Source: Chamaelirium japonicum
Lineage: Eukaryota > Streptophyta > Magnoliopsida > Liliales > Melanthiaceae
Reading direction: 5' to 3'
Assembly (NCBI GenBank): GCA_947650365.1
Contig: OX393551.1
Location: forward strand, 64,624,755 to 64,688,754
DNA length: 64,000 nt
This document shows positions 57,190 through 64,000 of the stretch, in pieces. Below the pieces are notes generated by a model. The model worked only from the letters and a program-made list of their open reading frames with translations. It ran no database searches and was not told the DNA's origin. Made by a program: the position numbers and the translations under genes. Each line of letters opens with the position of its first letter. The stretch's first letter is position 1.

Positions 57190-58510
57190 AGACCCGGGTG
57201 GGGAGGGGGTTGCTGGCCTCCGACCCACGCGCACACGACCCGGCCGCCGCCACCGCCCCCCGCGCGTGCTCGGCCCGCGCCCCGGCTGCCGCTGCGCCTG
57301 CGCCCTCCCGCGCCGCCGGCCACACACCGCAGCCCCCGGCCGCGTCCCGTCTCCAGCTCGCGCGCCGGCCGCACCCCGCAGCCCCCGGCCGAGCCCGCCT
57401 CCGCACCCCGCAGCCCCTCCTCCGGCATGCGGCCTCCGCACCACCCGACCGTCGTTGTTGCATCCCACGCCTGCACCCAGGCCCGTGCCCGCTTAGCATT
57501 CGCGCCCCGCGCGCTGCCTGGCCTCCGCACCGCCCGCGCGCCGCCTGGCCTCCGTGCCCAGGCGCCCGAAGCCACAGGCCGCCGCTGCGCCTCCTGCGCT
57601 CGCTCGCCTCGTGCCCGGCCCAATCGCCTGACACCACCAGCCGCCTCTGCGCCGACGTGCCACCCCACGTCAGCCCGTCGCTCCGCACGCGCTCGCCGGA
57701 ACTCGAGCCGGCCACCACAGCCCGCGCCTGTTGCTGTAGCCCGAGCCCACGCAACTCATGGTAAAAAAAAAAAAAAGGGCCCCCCCACTGCATGCGACGA
57801 GGCTCGCGACCCCATCGCACACAGGGGTCGCGACGTCCCTTTCTCTGCATGTAAACAAAAAAAAAAAAAAAAAAAAGGAGAGAAGAAAGAAAAAGGGGAA
57901 GGAGACCCCGCGTCCGCGCCGGCCTGCCGCCGCGCCCACCCCGGCTGCCTACGCCCCGGCAGCCCCGCGCCCGGCCACTGCACCCCGGCCCCACGTCGAC
58001 TGCCGCCTGGCCTCCGTGCCTGCACCCCGGCCCGCGCTCCGCGCTGGTTGCTCACGCCCCGGCCACCCCGGCTGCCTACGCCCCGGCCGCCCGTGCCCGC
58101 CGCTGCTCCGTCGGCTTCCGACCACACCCCAGCCGCCCGCAGCCGACGCCGCCGTTCGACTTTGCCGTTCTGGCCTCGCCGGTGCGCCCCGCAGCCGCCA
58201 CCCGCCGGCCTGCGCCCCGCGCTCCGCACCACCGCAGCCCGCTCGCGCCGGTGCGCCCCGCAGCCGCCACCCGTCGGCCTGCGCCCCGCGCTCCGCACCA
58301 CCGCAGCCCGCCCGCGCCGGCCTGAGCATGCCGCAGCCCACCTCCGTTCGCGCCTGCGCTGCTCCGCCCGCTGTGACCCGACCGCCCTGCCGCCGCTGCT
58401 GTGCCGTTTGCGCACCACCGCCGGCCCCCGCGCCCGCCACCGGGCCGCCCCGCTCCGCCTGCCGGTTGCACCCGAGCCCGCCGCTGACCCCGCAGACCCG
58501 ACGGCAGAAA
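57190..58510. repeat. GC-rich, low-complexity tract inside gag-only element
   Basis: About 1.3 kb dominated by CCGCCCGCGCC, GCCCCGGCC and CGCTCCGCACC words, with near-repeats (for example GCGCCCCGCGCTCCGCACCA at about 58211 and 58281). Two A-runs (57763 and 57858) interrupt it. Nearly all six frames are open because stop codons are scarce in such sequence, so the 130- to 380-codon frames are not evidence of genes. Confidence 0.8.
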
Positions 58511-58816
58511 AGAAGAGGAAAAAAAAAAAGAAACACCAGAGGCTGTTGGTGAAAATTTCCATTTAACCCCCTATATATAACCATAATCGGTTATTGGGAT
58601 AGAAAAGGGTTAAATCTCCCATCCCATGAATCTAGGGGTCTATATCCGGTGGGCATCCGTATCCGATGCAACCACCGTCTCATAACAGAAACCAGAGAAG
58701 AAAAAAAAAAAAAAAAAAGAAAGAGAGAAAAGAAGGAGGAAGAAAGAGGAGTAGAAAGAAGGAGGGAATCCGGCACGCCTTCGACCACACCGCCTCCTTC
58801 GCCATTGAGCTCCCGC

Positions 58817-59210
58817 ACCGAAGAGGGGCAACAACCCTCCGCCAAGGCGCATCGCGACCGTCATCGCGCTCCTGTCGCCTTGCCGCCCTGGGACTCCGCG
58901 CAGCGGCCGCCGCCAACGTTCGCGCCATCCTTGAAGCAAAGGAAGTCCGCGACAACAAGGAAGATGAACAAAACCTAGAAGAGATCTTCGTCTCCAAGCA
59001 GTCAAAGCCCTTCGTCTCCCGCATTAGCAAAACGATGGGGGAAACGAAAGGGCGGGGGTCCTCATAAAGGAAACAACCCTCCGCCAAGGTGCACCGTGGT
59101 CGTCATCGCGCTCCCGTCGCCTTGCTGGCTTGGGACTCCGCGCAGCGGCCGCCGTCAACATTCGCGCCATCCTCGAAGCAAAGGAAGTCCGCGACAACAA
59201 TGAAGATGAA
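58817..59210 (+). repeat. Direct duplication, about 150-bp unit, spaced 249 bp
   Basis: ACAACCCTCCGCCAAGG at about 58829 and 59075, both followed by CGCGCTCC..GTCGCCTTGC and GCGCAGCGGCCGCCG, then GCAAAGGAAGTCCGCGACAA. Confidence 0.8.
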
Positions 59211-59352
59211 CAAAGCCGACAAAGCCATTCGTCTCCCGCGCTAGCAAAACGATGGGGGAAACGAAATGGCGGGGGTTCTAGTAAAGACCTAAATTCCGAG
59301 CGAACACGCAAGTCAAGTCCAAGCGCTATGCGTTTCCCGCAGGCGCACTTGA

Positions 59353-59367
59353 ACTTGAGGGGGCATT
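59353..59367 (+). other. Polypurine tract of gag-only element
   Basis: CTTGAGGGGGCATT directly before the TGTGGG of the 3' LTR; a form common in plant Gypsy-type elements. Confidence 0.85.
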
Positions 59368-61531
59368 TGTGGGCATCGAAATTAGCCCACGGGTTGGACC
59401 CGACCCGCATGCGAAACCTGGCCCACACACAACGGCCCACATGCGAAAATCTGGCCCACGCACAACGGCCCGCATGCAACCTGGCCCACGCACAACGGCC
59501 CGCATGCAACTTGGCCCACACACAACGGCCCACATGCGAACCTTGGCCCATACACAACGGCCCGCATGCGGAATTGGGCCCGCACACAAACGGCCCGCAT
59601 GCACACTCGGCCCGTGTGCAAGCTCAATCCGCGCACCATGGCCCAATTCGAAGCAAACGGGTCCCACCGGACCCGCAACTCGAACACAAAGAGGGGGGCC
59701 CACCGGCCCCCCCTTTTGAAAACCGTGCCCCCCTCCTCATGGAGAGGTGGGGCCGGCCATAAAGGAAAAGAAAAAGAAAAGAAAAAGAAAAGAAAAAGAA
59801 AAGAAAAAAAAAAAAAAGAAATCAAAACCGCCTCGATGCGGGGGGAGGTGGCGTGGACGTCTACGCAGCCGTAGATCCGCGATGATCCCTCGATCCAACG
59901 GACAAGATGACGTTGTGTCGCCATCCGATCCAAAAGTGCAACAAAAATAACAGCTCGATCTTTAAAGATCGAGTCACATCTAGCCCATAACCACCCCAAC
60001 TAAAAAGGAGGGGATCGGGTTTGTTTCCTTGGATAAAGGAACAATATCTTGATGGTTATGGGGGGAGATATCGGATGAAACAAAAAGATTTCAGATTTAT
60101 CTCCCCCAACCGCTCCCCTTTGCCTATAAATAGAGGGGGTAGGGGAAGGCACAAAGGATCGGAAAAGCTGAAGACGAAAGGGCTCTGCAAGAGAAGCTCC
60201 AACGCTTGAAGACCGAAGGCTTCACGAGGCACGGCAAGCACGTCCTACGGGAATCCTTGGCCCTTCAAGTCCTCATCAACATGAAGACCTTGCACTCGAA
60301 GATCAAAGCTTCGACTCCTCGCACGAAGAAGAAAGCTTGGAGAAGAAGACCCGGAGTCGTCGTCATCCCGACTTCTCCAACGATCTTCATCAACTCCGAA
60401 GAAGCCATAAGCAAAGGCCGGAGAAGAAGATCGAAGCCGACAACTCTCGTCGTCTTCAACAAAGACGTTGACTCCTCGCACGAAGAAGAAAGCTTGGAGA
60501 AGAAGGCCTGAAGCCGGTGCTACCCCTACCGTCTTCGTCAACAAAAGCCGACGCTACAACCGTCGTGCGGAGATCGGTGCTACCCCCGCCGTCTTCACCA
60601 ACAAAGCCGACGCTACAACCATCGTGCGGAGATCGGTGCTACCCCCACCGTCTTCACCAACAAAGCCGACGCTACAAACGTCGTGCGGAGATCGGTGCTA
60701 TCCCTGCTGTCTTCGTCAACAAAAGCCGACGCTACAACCGTCGTGCCGAAGCCGGTGCTACACCAGCCGTCTTCATCAACAAAAGCCGACGCTACAACCG
60801 TCGCACGAAGATCGGCGCTACCCCCGCCGAAAAGCCAAGCCGACGCCACAAACCGTCGAGAAAGCCGGAAGAATAAAGAAGCCTTGAAGAAGTAGCCATC
60901 GCCGTTCGAGAAGAAGATCGAGTCAAAGCTAAAGTCAAAGCCAACGCAAGAAGCCAAAGCAAACGCACCGGTAAAGCCCGCGCTAAAGCAACGCACGTGC
61001 CAAAGCCAAGCAACTACGACGGTCACGAGCAAATCACCGCACGTTCTAGCCGATACGACGCGAAGTCCGAAAGAACTAAAGCATCGCAAGTCTCTACCCG
61101 CCTACGTTCAAGCGCAAGCGCCAAAGCAAAACAAACGCCAGAGCCACGCCAAAGCCGAAAGCTAAAGCCAAAGCTGACGCCAAAAACACGATCGACGCCG
61201 CGAACCGATGATCAAGGATGCCGAGGTCGAGCAAGGATCGAGGAAGACACGAAGACCGAGGAACGAAGCCCAAGGCCTCCCTAGCCGAGAAAGCGCGAAG
61301 CACGAACGGGACAAAATCAACGGCGGAAACTCCTTAGCCTCTCAAGAAACCCTCACCCTGTAAAGACCTCTGTCCTGGGCAACCCCTTCAGAGCTCTCGC
61401 ACGAATACCACGTGGAGACGCGGATCAAAGGGACCCTCCAGAGGATCTCTCCCACAATCTCCTGATCAAAAAAATCTGTAATCTCGTGTGATCCGCAATA
61501 AAGACGACCCGAATCTTTTTCCGCGCTCACA
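59368..61531 (+). repeat. 3' LTR of gag-only element (2164 bp)
   Basis: Matches 49232-51405 with the same modular order; TATAAATA at 60125-60132 and 60-bp repeats at 60520-60830. One 8-bp segment (about 59699-59706) is inverted relative to the 5' LTR. Confidence 0.93.
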
Positions 61532-61536
61532 GTGAT

Positions 61537-63170
61537 CATGTCCAGATGCCGGATTAAACAATCCGATACCGAGTCGTTCCGATCACGATGGACCCACGAA
61601 GATCACTCATACAAAAGATCCTTCGACAGATTGATTCAGAACAAACTACCAAAAGCAAGTAGACAAAAGTAAAAGACGAAACAGTCACAAAAGAAAGGAG
61701 ACGGAAGACTTACGTGGAAACCCTTGCCCGGAGAAAACCACAGACAGAGACGATCAGACGTTCCGCTAGAATAAAGAAGAAAACGGACTTATAAACGATA
61801 CCCAACTCCAACAAGGTAAACACCCTTCGCCGATAGCACCTCCATCTTCAAGGTCCTTCACCAAACCCTCTCCAAGCCTTCCTCAAAGAAAATAATATTT
61901 TATCATCTACCAAATCCTTGATACACCCTTATATATGGAGAACTAGGTTTACATTAGATATTCCCCAAATTTGCCAACCGACGATCAAAACGGATCTGAA
62001 ATCCGTCAACAAACGAGTCCTAAGTGTGCCGGAAAAAGACAAACTCGTGCGTGCAAAAAATCAAGCGCACGGGTAGGGGTGGCAATGGGTCGTGTCGTGT
62101 CGGGTTCCTGTCGTGTTTAGTTTCGTGTTGATTCCAAAACCCCAAGACCCGGACCTGACCCGTTTAACTAATCGTGTCTAGATCCTAAACCCGTACCCGA
62201 CCCGCTAATAAACGGGTAGACCCGATAAGACCCGGTAAGACCTGTTTACCACCCGGGACTATTCAATTGACCCGATCCGACCCAATCCGGCTCGACCCGA
62301 AAGACCCGCTGGTATTATATATTATATTATCGGATTGCGGGTAGACCCGACCCGACACGACCCGTTGAATACTAAACGGGTCTTCCCAGGTCTACCATGT
62401 CCAGACCCTAAACCCGGACCCGACATGTTTATTAAACGGGTCTATCGTGTCGACCCGTTTACGACCCGGACCCGTTTAGCCCTGACCCAGACCCGCTAAC
62501 TTCGTGTCGGGTCGTGTCGGGTCCGAAATTGCTAGCCCTACACATGGGCACCCAGGTCTGGCGTCCGGGAAAAATCTGGTGCAGCCATTTTTGGGAGTTT
62601 GGCGCCTGGGCGAAATTCGACTATAAGAGGGAGGCGTCTTCTGTCTGGATTGGCGTCCAAGCGAAACTTGGGCTGTGAGCATGTATTGAGCCATCAACTC
62701 AACAATCTTCACCTTGACGAGATACCACCAACAAAATTCAATCGCCGTCTCCACATGCACCCTGATAGTGCCCAAACGACACTTCTCGGTGTCCCAAAGC
62801 ACATCCCAATGACGCACCAGAGCATTATGAGGGTGTGAAACTCCTCAAATCATCTTGACCGAGCTCAGACAATGCCTAAACTTATTCAGTGGAACCAGCT
62901 TAGTTAGCATGTCGCCCGGATTATCCTATGTGAAAATATTCTTCATAAAAATCACATTCTTCTTGATAGTCTTCCAAACAAAATGATACCAGATATCAAT
63001 GTGCTTCGTCCGTGAGTAATGAACATAATTGTTGTTTGCAAAATAAATAGCGCTTTGGCGATCCAAAAATGCACCCATGCATGTGTTCACGGAGAGAACA
63101 ACCTTCTCGAATTCGGGGTCATGGTTGGCAACAAAGGCCCATGTTTTTTCCATAATGACACTAATCACCT
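61537..63170 (-). pseudogene. Older Copia relic: LTR (to 62704), PPT and RNase H end
   Basis: The LTR continues from 49223-49231 and ends CTCAACA at 62704; on the coding strand a PPT-like AAGGTGAAGAT precedes TGTTGAG. A TATATAAGGG box lies on the minus strand near 61929. Beyond it, minus-strand frames give NPGDMLTKLVPLNKF then a stop (62851) and, in another frame, SRTKHIDIWYHF and RQSAIYFANN, the C-terminal RNase H of Copia. One frameshift near 62930 separates them. The rest of pol is missing. It is the host of both the 12.3 kb element and the hAT element at 62074. Confidence 0.8.
62074..62540. mobile_element. hAT-type MITE, family B (467 bp), inside Copia LTR
   Basis: Ends TAGGGGTGGCAATGGG and TTGCTAGCCCTA; flanks CGCACGGG and CACATGGG match at six of eight bases. 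Same orientation as the copies at 21823 and 27954. Confidence 0.85.
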
Positions 63171-63216
63171 AATCCCTTTACTGCTTGCCATGATCATTCC
63201 AGGAGTTACCAATGGC

Positions 63217-63399
63217 TTAGGCCAGCCGACGAGAGCCAAGGTTCTCATTGTATGGCGGCGCCGGTAGGCACAGGTTTGAGCCTAACATCTTGTGTTTCCC
63301 CTCCTGTTCGATTAACCTAGCGGTTTGATTTCTGATATCCGTACTGTTACCTGACATTTTAATCGAAATTGAGGGATCGGTGTATAAGCTCCCAATCAA
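63217..63399 (-). CDS. Unrecognised open frame, 60 codons, doubtful
   Basis: The minus-strand frame (MSGNSTDIRNQTARLIEQ after a second Met at about 63357) is non-repetitive and lies about 140 bp from a (CT)n tract, as a first exon might. I recognise no domain and see no clear splice donor. It may equally be transposon debris next to the Copia relic. Confidence 0.2.
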   Translation of the reverse strand: MIGSLYTDPSISIKMSGNSTDIRNQTARLIEQEGKHKMLGSNLCLPAPPYNENLGSRRLA

Positions 63400-63538
63400 T
63401 GATAAAATAGCAAGGGTGTGAAGAACGAGCGACGCAATCCAAAAGGGGCGGAGTCGTTAGGCAAGCAGGACCCTAGACGCATGGAAGAGGCCGGAGGGGA
63501 AACGGGGGTACCGTGTGCTAGGGTTTGGGAGAGTAGGA

Positions 63539-63540
<2 letters not shown>

Positions 63541-63626
<86 letters not shown>
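63541..63626. repeat. (CT)n microsatellite, 86 bp
   Basis: Pure CT run. Confidence 0.95.
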
Positions 63627-63631
<5 letters not shown>

Positions 63632-63894
63632 ATAAACCGATCATGATCGTTCTTTCTACCCCCCATAAAACCCTCCCATGTATTATAGAAATAAATGTTT
63701 GAGGTGTTAGTCTACCACCTGCTTGATTTTTTTTTTTTCTTCGAGGGGGCATAAATGTTATAGTTTGGATTGGGATCCACCATTTAGGTTTGGAAGCCAT
63801 GGAATGTCATTCATAATCCATAAAAAAGAATGTTGTTCCCACACTTTGATTGAAAGCTAAGTATCTAATATCTAATATATCTATATAATATCTA

Positions 63895-64000
63895 TATATA
63901 TATATACTAAAATGGAAACCTCTCTCCCGTGTTGTGACACGTGGACGTCTTTTAATGATCTAGAATTCTTCTTCCATGTGTGAACGCAGCTCTCTTTTAA
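63895..64000 (+). mobile_element. Helitron-like element, copy 3, cut by window end
   Basis: TATATATACTAAAATGG...GTGACACGTGGACG...CATGTGTGAACGC matches the start of the copies at 47698 and 48024; the 3' part lies outside the window. Confidence 0.7.

Larger units (their letters stand above)
49232..61531 (+). mobile_element. Complete gag-only LTR retrotransposon (TR-GAG/LARD-like), 12,300 bp
   Basis: Two LTRs (2174 and 2164 bp) bounded by TGTGGG and CTCACA flank a 7.96 kb interior with a PBS-like site, a Ty3/Gypsy-type gag, about 4.6 kb of non-coding and repeat-rich DNA, and a PPT. A perfect 5-bp duplication GTGAT flanks the element (49227-49231 and 61532-61536). I see no protease, RT, RNase H or integrase in any frame, so it depends on a partner element. 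LTR divergence by eye is about 1.5-2%, plus a 12-bp indel and purine-tract length changes. Confidence 0.95.

Noticed and set aside
57185..58584. Several overlapping 130- to 380-codon open frames on both strands
   Set aside because: They lie in a GC-rich low-complexity tract where stop codons are rare, encode Pro/Arg/Ala strings in every frame, and show no domain.

Overview
This window is nuclear DNA from a flowering plant. The evidence is one spliced R2R3-MYB transcription factor gene with plant-type GT-AG introns, and a very high density of plant transposable elements: Copia and gag-only LTR retrotransposons, an L1-like LINE, hAT, Mutator and other MITEs, and Helitron-like elements. Long (CT)n/(GA)n and (TA)n microsatellites are also abundant. 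I cannot name the species from sequence alone. I see no prokaryotic, organellar or CRISPR features.

Layout. 1-5681: a young Tork/Tnt1-type Copia element on the minus strand with an uninterrupted 1320-codon gag-pol; its 3' LTR is cut by the window start. 6309-7837: the only gene I call with confidence, a minus-strand three-exon MYB of the MYB105/MYB117 (LATERAL ORGAN FUSION) type, followed upstream by (GA)n-rich leader/promoter DNA. 8.4-16.3 kb: intergenic DNA with hAT MITEs, a probable solo LTR (10361-11837), a dense MITE cluster (12.2-14.0 kb) and a decayed Copia relic (14.2-15.5 kb). 16.35-18.94 kb: a short non-autonomous LTR element. 19-31 kb: tandem repeats, three more hAT-type insertions, a decayed LINE (22.9-24.5 kb), a GAGCATCTCCAAC-type MITE and LTR relics.

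31.8-43.2 kb: an LTR of a large gag-only retrotransposon family, expanded by internal tandem duplications and split by a 7.2 kb Copia element (34544-41718) with a perfect CACCC target duplication; that Copia pol is a pseudogene. 43.2-49.2 kb: foldback repeats, a MITE sitting inside a (TA)n microsatellite, an LTR-like block and two tandem Helitron-like elements. 49232-61531: a complete 12.3 kb gag-only (TR-GAG-like) retrotransposon of the same family as the 31.8 kb LTR, with 2.17 kb LTRs and a perfect GTGAT target duplication, inserted into the LTR of an older Copia element whose remainder lies at 61537-63170. The window ends in a further truncated Helitron-like copy.

The MYB gene is the only likely host function. 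Everything else is mainly a record of nested transposition. The gag-only family (31.8-43.2 and 49.2-61.5 kb) has no protease, integrase or reverse transcriptase, so it must be mobilised in trans by an autonomous partner not visible here. The most interesting points are this modular, repeat-rich gag-only family, the microsatellite-embedded MITE, the hAT family with an in-window empty site, and the tandem Helitrons.
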